DNA of 64,000 nt from Eucalyptus grandis (GCF_016545825.1 NC_052612.1:52001738-52065737), one strand, 5' to 3'; shown: positions 47,401 to 60,033, numbered from the stretch's first letter. Notes: a model not told the origin generated them from the letters alone. Numbers and translations: made by a program.

Positions 47401-48946
47401 GGTTGATGTCCAAGAAGAACATTATTGAGGTCAGTTGCTTTCTATCTGCCAGATTAGGCTTCTGTTTTGGACTTCTTACTCTAATATGTTGTAGCTGGCC
47501 TTGGCAGAATGATAAATCAAAGATAAAGAAGGTTATTGAAGAACTAGATGAGAAGAAGAAGGAAACACTAAAAGTTACTTGGGTTAAGGTTAACAAGTAA
47601 GTTCTTTCATGCTACTTGTGTGCTTTCCATAGTTTTTTGTTTCAGATATATCTAATTCTTTTAATGTTCCTGATTTTTTGTCAACATTTCCTTCTCAGTG
47701 ACTTTGGATCAATATTTTCTACCCTGTTACCTGGCACATCAGCAAAACTTGAGCCTCCAGAAGGATGCAACTTCTTAGATGGGCTTGAGGTTCGTGTTGC
47801 ATTTGGAGGTGTCTGGAAGCAGTCACTATCGGAACTGAGTGGAGGGCAGCGATCTTTACTCGCTCTTTCTCTAATCCTTGCACTGCTTCTCTTCAAACCA
47901 GCTCCGTTGTATATACTAGATGAGGTATGGTTTTTTGTTAGAAGATGCGATTCATATGCATTAGGTCTCTTTTTCTGTTGATGATCGGCAAATGATGATA
48001 CCTGACAGGTTGATGCGGCACTTGATTTAAGTCACACGCAGAACATAGGAAGGATGATTAAAACTCACTTTCCTCATTCCCAGGTACATAAACTTCTTGG
48101 TGAAAGACATGCATACTGTGCATGAGAATCATGAGGATAACCTGAATGCTCATTATAGGTGGCTTAGATGATATGGGGAATTGCAGGTTCAGTCTGGTGT
48201 CTTGGTGAAAATCTGAAGAGAATCGCATTGACAAATTTTATCTGCATTTATTATACATGAAAATAGCCACAAGCGTTGATATTTATAGCATAACACCACA
48301 GGTTTCACTTACTATGCCATTACTCCTCTAAGTGAAACTTAAGTATTTGCTGGTAGATTCAGATTTTGTCGTAGGAAGGGGTGCGAGGCGTGCATATTAA
48401 ATTTGTTTGTCAAGATCAATGATTGAACTCGGGCCACCTGTATTATTTTGATATGGTAAATAATTCAGAGGGAATAATGGAGATTACAGACAAAAAGTTT
48501 AGATTGCCAATAGGAACCGATTGTCAATAGGAACTGAGTTTTGGATCAAGCGTGAAAACAACAGAACACTTTGCAGAATTGTATGGCATTGTTAATAGTG
48601 TTTATATATAAAAATCAGGCCTCTTTCTCTCGAATCAGGTCCACTACATGGGCTCTGCAAAGAAGCCTTCTGTCCAGTAAGACAAATAAATAGAAAGAAA
48701 ACTTGTTCACAGAGCATAATGTACTTTTGACAATTAATGCAGCTCCTATTGCAGCAGATTTCATTGCCATCGCTGTTTACTCTAATCTCTGCAACCTGTC
48801 TTGATTTTGGTGTTTCTATATTGCAGTTTATCGTTGTTTCTTTGAAGGAAGGGATGTTCAATAATGCTAACGTTCTTTTCCGTACAAAGTTTGTCGACGG
48901 TGTTTCCACTGTCCAGCGCACGGTTGCATCCAAGCAGAGCAAGTGA
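41405..48946 (+). CDS. SMC2: Condensin subunit SMC2 (CAP-E)
   Basis: Twenty exons: 41405-41722, 42280-42960, 43085-43228, 43332-43622, 43719-43904, 43998-44162, 44265-44324, 44452-44514, 45122-45213, 45345-45441, 45835-45951, 46084-46302, 46553-46693, 46762-46929, 47011-47195, 47336-47429, 47508-47596, 47699-47924, 48009-48083 and 48827-48946, giving 1176 aa. Walker A is GLNGSGKS (residues 32-39). Two long coiled coils flank a hinge (about 519-670, including [22 protein letters not shown]). The signature LSGGQ is at 1083-1087 and Walker B ends LDEVDAALD (D1111, E1112). SMC2 pairs with SMC4 as the ATPase core of condensin I and II and compacts chromosomes in mitosis and meiosis. E2F-like promoter sites suit cell-cycle control. 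A broken copy of exons 16-18 lies at 62841-63233. All key residues are intact here. Confidence 0.97.
41950..42062. repeat. ~42-bp minisatellite in SMC2 intron 1
   Basis: Units starting TGTGGGTAG and containing GAATTTGATGGTGTTAAGTC recur near 41950, 41991 and 42031; the third unit is shortened. Confidence 0.85.
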
Positions 48947-50270
48947 TCTCAATTCTCACGGAAGTAGCAAGCCGCAGAATTGTATGTTGTCACGACACAA
49001 GTTAACAGTCAGTAAATTATAGCATTCGATCAACGGGATATTTCAACTTGAAAGTGTCCTTTTGTCTAACAGTAACACCCGGAATCATGAGCTGAGTCAA
49101 TGTTTCTTTGACACAGATGACTTTAATGTAGTTTAAAACGTCCTTTTCCCCAACCCTCGGTGATCAAGAGTTAGTAAACCATATTGCCTTTATCTTCAAC
49201 ATCGGGGCGATATTTACAAAAAATTGTTATGTTCGCCTTGGAGTCTAGATCTTCTGGAATGGAGATGTCAGTCAAAGAAAGCTTACGTGAATCTATTTGA
49301 ACTTGGTATTGAGTGGCTGAACTTAGGGCAGATGATCATCAGGATCAAAGGCACAGGAATTTTATGATCTGTACACATATTCGGGTGTACTTAGAAAAAA
49401 GAAAAAGAAAAAAGGAGGCGCATTGTACTGCCCTCCGCAAGCTTCCAATGGCAATTTCTGATTTAATAATGTGCTTAGTGATCGCTTGGTTATCTTGTTA
49501 ATCTCGCTTCCATGATTTCCATCATGATCTTGATGATTCGCTAAGTGGATTGTGTGCGTTTCATTGTCAAAATGCTTTTCTGTTGATCTGTTTGATTTAT
49601 CGTTTTGGATTTACCCATTTTGCCTTTTTTTTTTCTTCTTGTTCTAATCAAGCTACACCATCAACAAATCATGAAAAATTAGTCATTAAGTTTCAATTTG
49701 CTTCTATATCCAACATGAAAACGTGGGAAGCAACGTACATTTTGTTGTCTTTGGCTTTCTTTATTTGTAAGAAAATTTATAAACGAGAAAGTCTACTGAA
49801 TGTGTTTTTTCTTTGGGTCAATGAAACAAAAGTTCTCTCATCTAAAGGTCGAATGGTTTCAATTCCTATCGATTTGTGTATTCATTTTAACATTTTTTTT
49901 TCTTAGTGAACATTGAGTTTTTCAATTCAATCGTTATTATTATGAGTAACTTGATCTAATAGAAGGGATTATAATTTAGAAGTAAATTTATCCATTATCC
50001 TCTCCCGAGATATTTGGTAGAGGTTATTTTCATAACAATAAACATTTCCTCCATCACTAAAATCTTCTTCGGTAGTAAACACTCACCTACTTTCCTCTTC
50101 TTCTCACTGCTTCTCTGAAATTGATCTAAATTTCGAGAAGTGTTCGATATAATGTTTGCGTGTGGAGGGACTCCCCTCTTTTGAGTTAGATTAAATCGTC
50201 GTACATCAGTAGAGGGCATGCTTTAGGAGTTTAATTATCCTTCGGAAGACAAATCCATCAAACGGCTAGT

Positions 50271-50940
50271 AAGGAGCTGTTTGTTTGTGTTCCCGGTGTC
50301 TGTTCATTAACACAATTTCTGTTATTTTGTTTCGGGGGAAAAAAAAAAAACGAGTTTATTTGAGTTTTTGTTCCAAATCTATTTTTTTGTTCATGGGAAC
50401 AAATTTGGAATAGAAACAATAAATAAGAAAAACTTGTTTCTTATTGTTGGAACACTTCTGAAAAATAAACTTTTCTCTATCCTATTTTTTTTTTTCTTTC
50501 TTTCTTCTTTTTCTTTAGCTAGTTGCTGGCCTGGCCATGACCGGCGATCGGTTGTTGAGGGCCAGCGACCTCGCAGGAGTGTCGCCGGCCCCGGCGAGGC
50601 CGAGTGTTGCCACCCTCGTCGGCCGATCGCCGACCATGGCCGAGAGACCGGTGGCAAACCAAAAGGAAGAAAAAGAAAAAAAAAAGAAAAAAAGGAAAAT
50701 AAAAATATTAAAAATATTAGAAAATTAAAATAAAAAGGAAAATAAATTAAAAATATTAAAAATAAAAGAAATAAAAAATTATACGTGTTTTAACTTTTTT
50801 AATTTTAAAAAATAAATTATACAAGAAAAAAGAAATTATATAAAAATATTAATAAATTAAAAAAATTAAAAAATTATACGAAATAATTTTTGAATAAAAA
50901 GTTAGGGCGCAAACGTTTGGTAATTGTGTAGTGTTCATTA
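50271..50940. mobile_element. GC-core cassette, copy A
   Basis: A T/C arm (about 50486-50517), a GC core (50520-50660, words GGCGAGGCCG and GGCCGATCGCCG) and an A/G arm (about 50667-50700) are followed by AT-rich ATATTAAAAA runs. Outer limits are approximate. GTTTGTTTGTGTTCC at the left and AACGTTTGGTAATTG at the right may be diverged ends. Confidence 0.45.
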
Positions 50941-51385
50941 ATTGTTCCAAATCAATTTCTTTTAATTTTTAAATAATTTTTTTACTTTTTCCTTTTTTTC
51001 TTTTCTTTTTTATTTTCATTTTTTTCTTTTCATTTTCCTTTTTTTCTTTTCTTTTTCCTTTTTTTCTTTTCTTTTTCTCATCTTCTTCTTCTTCTTCGCC
51101 GGCGACCTAAATTATACGGGCCCTCGTTTACCAAAAAGCCGGATCTGGCGAGGCGAGGCCGAGCCCCAAATTATATAAGTTTACAAAAGCTCGTTGGGCT
51201 TGCCTCCGGCGAGCTCGCCGGGCCGTGGCCGGCGCGGCGGCGGCGGAGGTGCGGATGGTGGCCGGTGGGCGGGCGGTAAAAAATTATTTAGTCGAAGGGA
51301 AGAAGAAAATAAAATAATCAACTTTTTTTGATTTTTTTATTTCTATTTCTCGAAATAATTTTTGAATAAAAAGTTACTAAATACA
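50941..51385. mobile_element. GC-core cassette, copy B
   Basis: A long pyrimidine arm (about 50975-51098), a GC core (51099-51290, GGCGAGGCGAGGCCGAG and GGCGAGCTCGCCGG) and a short purine arm (about 51298-51315). A string of about 26 bases starting CGAAATAATTTTTGAATAAA occurs at about 50879 and again at 51351, flanking this copy as a direct repeat. Confidence 0.45.
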
Positions 51386-51655
51386 CTTAAATGACCGAAG
51401 GATTTGTCTGATGTAACCGGGCTTCAGCAGGCAATTTATGACTTTAATGCAGGTTCCTCGGCTGGTCCCGGCCTCTTCCTAATTCCAGCCTCCTGAGCGC
51501 ACTTCGACAACGACACATCACCGCACGCCCGACGCACGTTCCCCACCAAACCGAAAAAGCTGAACACGACGACAATAACATAAAACCGCTCTTCAGTCGA
51601 CAGTTTTCGAAGCGTCGAACCCTCATGTCCCAGCCCTGATCTCACTGAATCCGCC

Positions 51656-54600
51656 ATGAAAAGGAGCCACATTCCTCCCTTGCTCGACCGCAAATGGCTC
51701 GCCCCGCTGCTCATCACCTCCTCTCTCTCCCTCCTCCTCTTCCTCTCCTTCTCCCTCATCAACGCCAAGTTCCCGCCGCCCGCCTCCGGCTTCTCCGGCG
51801 GGGGCTCGTCCTCGGAGCTCCCGCGGCTGCCGAGGCTCGCGTACTTGATAACCGGCACGAAGGACGACGGCGCCCGCGTGAAGCGCCTCCTGCAGGCGGT
51901 GTACCACCCGAGGAACTATTACCTGATCCACCTGGATCTCGAGGCGCCTGAGGGCGAGCGGCTCGAGCTCGCGAGGTATGTGAAGTCGGAGGGTGTGGTG
52001 AGGGAGTTCGGGAACGTGATGGTGATCGGGGATGCGGACTTGGTCACGGCGCAGGGCCCGACGATGATCGCTTCCACGCTGCACGCGATCGCGGTCCTGT
52101 TGAAGCGGGCCAAGGATTGGGACTGGTTCATCAATCTCAGCGCTTCGGATTATCCTCTCGTGCCGCAAGATGGTTGGTTTGTTATTTTCCCTTACGCGAG
52201 CCGATCCTTTACTGAGATTTCTCGTTCACGATGACTGCTTTGACGCAATCCTGTTTTATGTGGATTACATTCTGTTGCAGTATTCTTTTGTTGGTTGAAC
52301 TTTTAAATCCAAGTGAAATTGAGCTCACTAAACATCTGTAGTAGTGAATTTTAATCCATCATTTCTGCAATGTGAAGACTTAAGGGGTGGAGTTTTTCAG
52401 TGTCTGTTATGTGTGCGGAGGAATGAGGAGAAGTAGAGACTGAAAACAGGTCTAATCCAATCCTAGTCTTGTTTTGAACTTCAAAAACATCAAATTTCAC
52501 TATCGATTCAGCCACGGGAATGAAGTTTGAAGTGACTAGCTAATTGCAAGGTATGGACTTTATGGCATCGTTAGGTTTGTTTTACCAACCAATCTAAATA
52601 ATTTTAAGGTGTGAGTTGTCAGCTTGCCATTATTATGAGGATTCATTTATATTATTCATGTCCTAGATTATGCATACAGCCAACATTTTATTTTCTTGGC
52701 CCGCTATGGAGTTAGATTGTCCAAGCAACCATTCTATGAAGGAGTGAAAATTGAAACCCGTGTACATTAGAGGCCTTACAAGGGCCATTGATGGTGGGAA
52801 TGCAATGGCGTGGAAGACAGGGGAGGGGGTTGGGTTTTTTATTCCTTTTCTTTATTGGGGGAGTGGGGAAGAGATAATGGGGGAGTTGGAGCTATCAACT
52901 ACCTAATATACACTCTTGAATTGCCTGCTTTAACATGTGAATTGTCTAAACAGTGTGTAAATTGAAAAATCAAAATAAAAGCTCAAAAGAAGTAGCTGGT
53001 GCTGGGCCTCTGCAAGTTGTTCAGCATATCTTCTATTTGTGCAAAGGATTGCCCGTTTGGTAATGCTTGATTTAGAGATGGCTGAATGGAGGTGTGCCTC
53101 TTGAATGTGGGTGCAAGTTGGAGTATTCATCATTAAGTTTTTATGGTAGATGTTGGAATAATTTCCAAACAGTCTTGACTCTTTTATTTGTCGTCACTTC
53201 TGTGTGTGGATCTCTATTTTTATGGGCATGGACTGGAGAAGGGGTGATAGAGATGAACCATTATATCTCTACTTAATCAGATGTATAGTGGCAACTTTTA
53301 TCACTCACATGTGGAACCATTCTGTCTTCTATTGCATGAAGTGTGCTAGTTATCACGAGGTCGATTTTGACTGGCAGCCCTGTGATGCTGTCAAGCGCAC
53401 CACGCCTTGGCCAGGCCACATCACAAACACAATCCCACAAGTCAGGCCACGCGTAGCATGATCCAATGCAAGCATACATGGTCACGGCTTCCCCTCTGTC
53501 ATGTTCACAGCACCTGTGCCTGCAAACCAGGCCAGGATGTCCTGGTCACATTGCACACCTGATCAAGCTGGTGACCAAGTCACAAACACTTTCTCATGCT
53601 TGTGAAAACCTGGTCACTCCCAAGGGTTGTTCACGTTCCAAACACATAGAAACACTCATTGGACAAGTCAGAATTGAGCACAAGGTTCGGAATAGCCCAG
53701 ATGCTCGCACACACTGAGGGATTGAAATGCACAATAGATGCTGAAACCTTCCAACAATCTTATTGATTCAAACTCACACAACACAACATGTCTGAGCCTC
53801 TCAGACTCATTACAAACTCACGGAAATTACAGTTTCTGATCTGGATACACCCAGACAGACTCAAGATATACACAAGGGACAAGTGGTTGCAACATGCTAC
53901 TCGGATTATTACAAGTGTCCTTTGGTTACCAACTTTGCTTTAGACCAATCCCCCTGGATTTTCCAGGCCTTATCTGCAATTAACTGCCCCGGAACCTGTC
54001 CAGCAGACCTTTGCAACATTCAGCAACTGCCTTTGGCACTCATGGACACACATCTGACTGAGTTGCAACTTTGGGCACACTAGCACACTCAGGCACACTG
54101 CTTGTTCACTGGCTCACACACATGCTCATTGGTCATCTCCTAGATTGCCTCCTCATATAGCCTGATCACATGACCCACTGACTCGCACTTGCACCACATG
54201 TCTGGTCACATGACCAGTCCACCTGTTGGCATAACTCATGCATGAACACTAGACAGAGCATGAGCATGCAATCCATATAGTGTGTTGCCCATGTCAATCC
54301 TCCAAGTCGGTCCATCCATGCTCAAGACTTGATCATCATGAACCCCTAGCCAATGCAAGTCTATATAATGCTAATTCCTTTTGCCTATATTATGCACTAG
54401 CACTGTGCTTGTGCATTTTGATCCTGAACCGGTCCCCTTTGCATTTGGATCATCTAAGAACAGCAGCCTGTGCTTTGATGAAGCTCTGTGATTCCAATTT
54501 GCATGGATCAATCCCTCCGAAATGCCATTGATTTATTACTGATCATCCATTGCCCTGCCCAAGCACAGCCACCCCATGCTCATGATTGACACTCGGCATG

Positions 54601-56596
54601 AACTCAAGGCTGCAGCCCATGCCAAGCTTGATGCACCTATTCAAGGACCTCACACTAGTCATGGTGGCTAATTTGAATCTTGACTTCTAATAAGTTACCA
54701 GTGATGAGTATTACCTAACTTAGTCCTTTCTCAGTATGATTTATGTGGTATTAAATCATGCCCGTAATGTTCTATGAGATTAGTAAGTTACATGGAGATG
54801 GCACCAGATATCATAGAACTCTTAGTTCACTTTCCAGCAGATTTATGGTAACAAGAAGAGCTTGCTTTCTAGATCGAGTGTTTTTAAATCCATAGTCACA
54901 TGGCCAAACCTTTTGTAAGGACACAAAATATCACTCTGCAAAAGCTTCAGTCCCATAATATTCTACAGTAGTCCTTATTATTATTAACTCTCTGCTAGGG
55001 TGCAGTCCGTGGTAATCATGATTTATCATTTGTCTAATATTGCTTCTGTACAAAATAGGGTTGGAGTAAGTATGAAATTTGGATGGAAGCTTGACTATTT
55101 TCTTTTTATATGTTTTTAATTCCAGATCTCTTGCACATTTTCTCATACTTGCCTAGGGATCTAAATTTCCTTGAGCACAGTGGTGACCTCGGCTATAAAG
55201 AGTGAGAAAGTCATGCCAGTAGTATTGTTCCTTTTTGTGTTGTACGTTTTTGAATTTGGACATCTTCAGTCACTTTTCCTGATGAAAATTCTTGTACAAG
55301 CTTGCAGGGTTGAACGAGCAAGACCTATCATTATAGATCCGGGCTTGTATCATTTGAAGAAATCTGGTGTATTCTATGCAAAAGAGAGAAGATCTTTACC
55401 AGCTTCTTTCAAACTATTTATGGGTAAAACACCAGTTTAATTTCAGAGTCTCATTGCACCAAATTGATCAGAAACTTTTCTGAAATATTTTTAGTACAAC
55501 TGCTCACAATTATTTAGTATTTGAAAAAGAAGTTTTCCCTCTAATTGAATTTTCAAAGTTCTTTGGACGGGTGAAGTGCAACTTAGTCTTTTACTGGTTG
55601 GTAACTGTTATTAGGGATATCAATTATAAAAAAAATTGTTGTCAGGGACCTTTGACTTTTTATGTTACTCAAGCATTAAAAGTTGCAAAATTGCATGCAT
55701 AGGTTGTTATCTAGGGCATATTTGATACGCTTAAAGTCTATTGGTTGTTGATGCCTATCTATATCAAAATCTTATTTTGACTGCGACTGTTGGGCTGAGT
55801 AGGGGAAATCCTATGTGTGCTACTGGCGCATATGTCTGTTTGCATGCATGCTGAATCTTTACTTCTCAGTGATATTGATTGTGCTGCATTTTGTGTTCTC
55901 TGCAATACTTGCAATATTTGTGCTAATAGAGGAGCAGCACCCTATTATTGGGGAAATGGTGCAAACCATTAAATGCTGTAATTCTGCAATAGAAAGTGTG
56001 ACATTATTTTCTTACTCGAGTTCATCATAAATGTTTGGCCGATGTGCCCTTCTGTCTTTAATAATTCATCTCCATCACCAGGATCTGCATGGGTTGTCCT
56101 CACGAAGCCATTCCTGGAATTCTGTGTCTGGGGATGGGACAATCTCCCTCGCACACTTCTCATGTACTACACAAATTTCCTGTCGTCACCTGAGGGTTAT
56201 TTTCACACAGTTGTCTGTAACCATAAGGATTACCAGAATACGACCATCAATCACGACTTGCGTTACAGTAGGTGGGATAATCCTCCTAAGCAGCATCCCA
56301 TAACGTTGACGATGGAACATTTAGACGACATGGTCCGGAGTGGAGCTCCATTTGCTCGTAAGTTTGAGAAGGACGATCCTGTTCTTAATAGGATTGATAA
56401 GGAGCTTCTGATGAGGTTGGATGGCCGATTCACACCTGGTGCTTGGTGTATGGGAAGCAGCAGGGCAGGTAAGGATCCTTGTTTGGTTTCTGGGAGTCCT
56501 ATTGTTGTTAAACCAACTTTGAGTTCAAGAAGGCTTGAAAAGCTAATTGCAAACCTCCTTGATCCTGAAACTTTTAGAGGTAAACAGTGCAAATAA
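51656..56596 (+). CDS. GT14 beta-glucuronosyltransferase (GlcAT14-like)
   Basis: Four exons: 51656-52172, 55126-55201, 55308-55423 and 56082-56596, all GT-AG and in frame, giving 407 aa. It is a type II membrane protein: a short cytosolic tail (MKRSHIPPLLDRKW), a signal anchor at about residues 15-36, a Pro/Gly/Ser-rich stem, then a GT14 'Branch' domain. Plant GT14 marks are LAYLITGTKDDGARVKRLLQ, FINLSASDYPLVPQDDLLHI, WVVLTKPFLEFCVWGWDNLP, YFHTVVCN and GAWCMG. Characterised members add glucuronic acid to type II arabinogalactan of arabinogalactan-proteins in the Golgi. The exact acceptor is inferred. The ATG is the first in frame and precedes the anchor. Intron 1 is about 2.95 kb and seems to hold an insertion. 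I cannot tell which of the GLCAT14 paralogues it matches best. Confidence 0.94.
53365..54690. other. Compositionally distinct block in GT14 intron 1
   Basis: About 1.3 kb rich in CACA, TGGTCACA and GGCCA words interrupts an otherwise T-rich intron. It contains CTATATAATGC (about 54360) and no recognisable protein. It could be a solo LTR or another non-coding insertion, but I could not fix ends or a target duplication. Confidence 0.4.
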
Positions 56597-57540
56597 ATAA
56601 CTACGTGATATTTCTTTCTTTTTCTGATTAATCCTACTGTGCTTCTATATTAAGAAAGCCGCTAAATCGCTCAATCTCTAAATTCTGTACATTTTATTGC
56701 TTGAACCGGCTAATCTGCTATGAATAGTAGTAAATGTTGCTTTTAGTCTCTACCACTTGGCGAGATGCTGTCGTATTCACAAAGCTCTCATTGTGCTGCT
56801 ATTATGGTGACCATATGATCAAGATGCAAATTGTTTAGAGTATAACTCCACTTTTGGTGTCCTATTATAGTTTGGCTGAAAATGAAATATCTAGGATACT
56901 CATCGGGCTGCATTTCAACTGGGAAAATGGTTTCGTTTCATGGAATGTATACATTCGTCTCCATGTATGGAGGTTAATAAAGTAAGTAGACTTGATGTGG
57001 GTCTATCCCATTCTTGCGGATAAAGTGTATACATGGCATGGCTAGATTGAGAGGACGGGACTTAATATGCATCTGAGGATGGTAAGCACTAGAGTGTGGG
57101 GCCATGTCCATCCCAATACAACTAAATCCACCTTATTTTCACTAAAGAGACGAAATCTCTTTCGATAAAATCCCAATTTGCATAGCTTCCTTCTATTTAT
57201 AAATTTTCCTATTATGGATTTCCTTCAGAGTTTATATGCTATAGAAATTCGTCAGAATTTAGTTTATGTATTGGTTTAGTTAAGTTTGATTTTGTATTAA
57301 ACTTTCATAACAATGGTATTGACTTGTCTTTGGAAACAAATTATTATGGTTCCAGATTTTTTTTTTTCATTATAATTGAAATAACTACATTTATGTTGAT
57401 GTTTATTATACCTTATTTTCATCTTCAAAATTTTATGATAATGATGTGAATATATGACATACCAAATTTGGTCATATTGGCTAACAACGAATAAATACAT
57501 TAGTTAAAGAGATCTTATTGGGCAATATTGAAAGAGTTGA
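56597..57540. other. GT14 downstream region
   Basis: GT14 3' UTR followed by AT-rich DNA without a gene. Confidence 0.5.
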
Positions 57541-57599
57541 TTTGCCTATTTGCTAGCATTACCTATTGGGAAAAACAACTTGAAAACAATTTGGGGGAA

Positions 57600-58335
57600 A
57601 TAAAAATACAAGATTTGAGTTTCCTTTGCAATACCCATTCGGACACCTGTGATCTAATGAATGTAAGAGCAATACATTTGCATCACATTTATAGATGATT
57701 ATACTTGATTTAGCTATGTCAATTTGATTTCTCATAAATCTAAGGCATTAAGTTGCTTTAGAAAATTCATGAGCTTGGTATTTGATCAAGTTCGAGAATA
57801 TTTATGAAATAGAAAGACAATTGATTATTTTAGCAACTCATCAACAAAATGATATTACAGAGAGAAAAAATAGAACCATAATTGAAATGGTTAGATTTAT
57901 GATGGTACAAACTAATTTCCCAAAATTTTAGAGTGATGTTTTGTTAACTGTTACTCATATATTTAATTATTTGCCTTCTAAATCAGTGATTTCCACTTGA
58001 TATGAGTTATGGACAAGTTAAAAACTTGATTTAAGTTTTTGTAAACCTTGGGAATGGATTACTTATACTCATGAACTTTCTCACAAATATGAAAATTAGG
58101 TCTTAGAGGCAAAAGTTTCATAATATACTCAGCACTCAAAAGGGTGTATATATAATAAAAGTGTAATTGAATTTGAATCACGAGAAGTTACATTATTAGA
58201 AAATGAATTTTTGAAAAATAGCGAAATTGGTGAATATTATTATCTATTTGAAACTTTGGATTGTGATTATGAAAATGTTGGTTAACATACTATTATTTCA
58301 TTAAAGTGGAAGATGCATCGCCACGGTCATCTCGT
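57600..58335 (+). pseudogene. Ty1-Copia integrase fragment
   Basis: Broken frames on the plus strand give integrase-core phrases: DDYT-stop-FSYVNLISHKSKAL, then HQQNDITERKNRTIIEMVR, then HIFNYLPSKSVIS and YELW, then the post-integrase FESREVTLLENEFLKN. Several in-frame stops and shifts make it dead. Gag, protease and reverse transcriptase are missing on this strand. Its 3' part is mirrored at 58560-58915. Confidence 0.8.
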
Positions 58336-58915
58336 CTTTTTAGGTGGATATTGTAATTCTGATGCTCTCAGAATTTTAGTATATGAGTTCATCCTAAATA
58401 GCATGCTGGACTCCCATTTGCATAATGAGTATCAATCCCCTAATGATTAGAGATCTCTGTTGCGATAGGCATGCATAACATAGTATGCTTAGGCCAAGGC
58501 ATGATAGGGCTATCAATACTTGTAATGACATTTGGGGAATTATAATCAATTGAATTTTAGGCTTTGAAATAACTAAGCATACCACGTTACTTATGCATGC
58601 CTATCATAATATAGATCAAGTCAGCCGATCATTTCCAAATGAGAGTCTAGCGTGTTGTTTAGGACAAAGTGTCAAAAATACAATATCCAACTAGAGAGAC
58701 GAGGTGACTGTGGTGGATGCGGCTTTCACTCGAATGAAATGATGGTATGTTAACTCCAATATTTTCATAATCATGATCTAAAGTTTCAAACATAGAATAA
58801 TATTCACCAATTTTGCTCTTTTTAGGGAATACATTATTTAAAAATGTGATATTTCGTGATTCAAATCTAATTACACTTTCACTAAAGATATCCTTTTGAG
58901 TGCTTTTAGTATATT
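58125..58915. repeat. Long imperfect inverted repeat of Copia DNA
   Basis: 58125 to about 58490 matches the reverse complement of about 58560-58915. Shared phrases in order include CTCAAAAGG, GTGTAATT, TTTGAATCACG, ATTGGTGAATATTATT, GATTATGAAAAT, GTTAACATA, TTTCATT, GATAGGCATGCATAA and GTATGCTTAG. Arms of about 350 bp are separated by a short spacer (about 70 bp). It formed from two Copia fragments placed head to head. Confidence 0.8.
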
Positions 58916-59063
58916 AAGAAAATATTTTTTTTTTGCCTTTAAGCATTGTGTGATTCTTTCTTTTCCCATGTTGGTTAAACCTTGGTTTTTTTCCTTAAAA
59001 ATTTGCTCCTTACCACTCCACTTTTTGAACCCATCATGATTCTTATGCTTGAGTCCAAAGCCC
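58560..59063 (-). pseudogene. Copia gag-pol remnant, 3' side of the MULE insertion
   Basis: On the minus strand, 59055-58920 encodes a basic Copia gag tail (FGLKHKNHDGFKKWSGKE) and passes straight into the post-integrase phrase FESRNITFLNN near 58860. Protease and integrase are deleted. It continues the gag piece found at 60884-61080, from which it is separated by the Pack-MULE. Confidence 0.7.
59055..59063 (+). repeat. Left 9-bp target-site duplication of the MULE
   Basis: CCAAAGCCC, repeated exactly at 60875-60883 immediately outside the opposite inverted end. Nine bases is the Mutator-type length. Confidence 0.7.
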
Positions 59064-59178
59064 TTGAGAAAATATTGACTGCAATTCGGATTTCACTGTT
59101 ATAATCCAAGTCCACTCATTGGGCGACACGTGTCGTTTGGGCCCCACCGCATTAGAACCTTGACACCCATACTCTATG

Positions 59179-60033
59179 GCCTTGTTTGGTTTAGCATTTC
59201 CGAAGGGCTTTCAGTCTCGAAAGCCCATTGAGAAAAAAAATTTGATGTTTGGTTCAGCATTTGGAGGTGTCATTGTCCAAATGCTGATCTTTGAAATGTT
59301 GAAAGCCCACCTGCTTTGGGCATTCAACATTTGTGGAATTTCAGTTTTCTTATTAATGAATTTTTTTTTCCAAACATATATGACCATATTTACTATCATG
59401 AAATGATTCTTTCTAGTCAAATTTGTATGAGAGGAACTTGGTTTTATTTTTTTTAATGAGGACCTCCCTTTTTATATGCGATGCTTACTCAAAAAAATTA
59501 ACACCACAATTGGTCACTTCATCATCCAGCGAATAAGTTCACATTTTTTTTTTGTCATTTTTATCTTTTAACAATCAATAGCCTAACTTTTAATCAATAT
59601 ACTAAAATGATCATTAATTAATGAAAATGATTAATACTATAATAATTAAAAAAATATTCAAAGTTGAAAACAAATCTAAAAAAACCTTAAGCCAAAAGTT
59701 GAGCTTTGCATTTAATTTATAATCAAATTTTTTAAAATAATTTTTAAATAAATTTATTAATATATATTTTTACATTACTCTCAACATGAAAATGTAAAAT
59801 GTTATATAGTCATTGTTTCTTTTTTGCAATTTTAAAAATACAAAAACTAAAAAACTTAATTTGATCACACTAAATGGCCTTTCAAATATATGTTTACCAA
59901 ATAGTCTTACATTTTCTTAAAACACTTTTTAGTTATAATTTACCAAACAGTCTAGTATTTCGAAAAACCCATTTACCTCAAAGGTATTTATATTCTCCCA
60001 ACGACATTTCCCCAAAGCCGAACCAAACGGATT
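59179..60033. mobile_element. hAT-like MITE nested in the MULE
   Basis: The left end CCTTGTTTGGTTTAGCATTT is mirrored by the complement of CCGTTTGGTTCGGCTTTGG near 60033. The inside is AT-rich and non-coding. Ends are diverged, and no target duplication was fixed. Confidence 0.45.

Larger units (their letters stand above)
48947..51655. other. SMC2-GT14 intergenic region
   Basis: It contains the SMC2 3' UTR, AT-rich DNA and two GC-core cassettes. The final 230 bp are the likely GT14 promoter and leader. No other gene is seen. Confidence 0.5.

Noticed and set aside
51694..51951. Alternative frames over GT14 exon 1, rich in Leu/Pro/Arg
   Set aside because: They are out-of-frame readings of GC-rich coding sequence; the GT14 frame alone shows conserved motifs.
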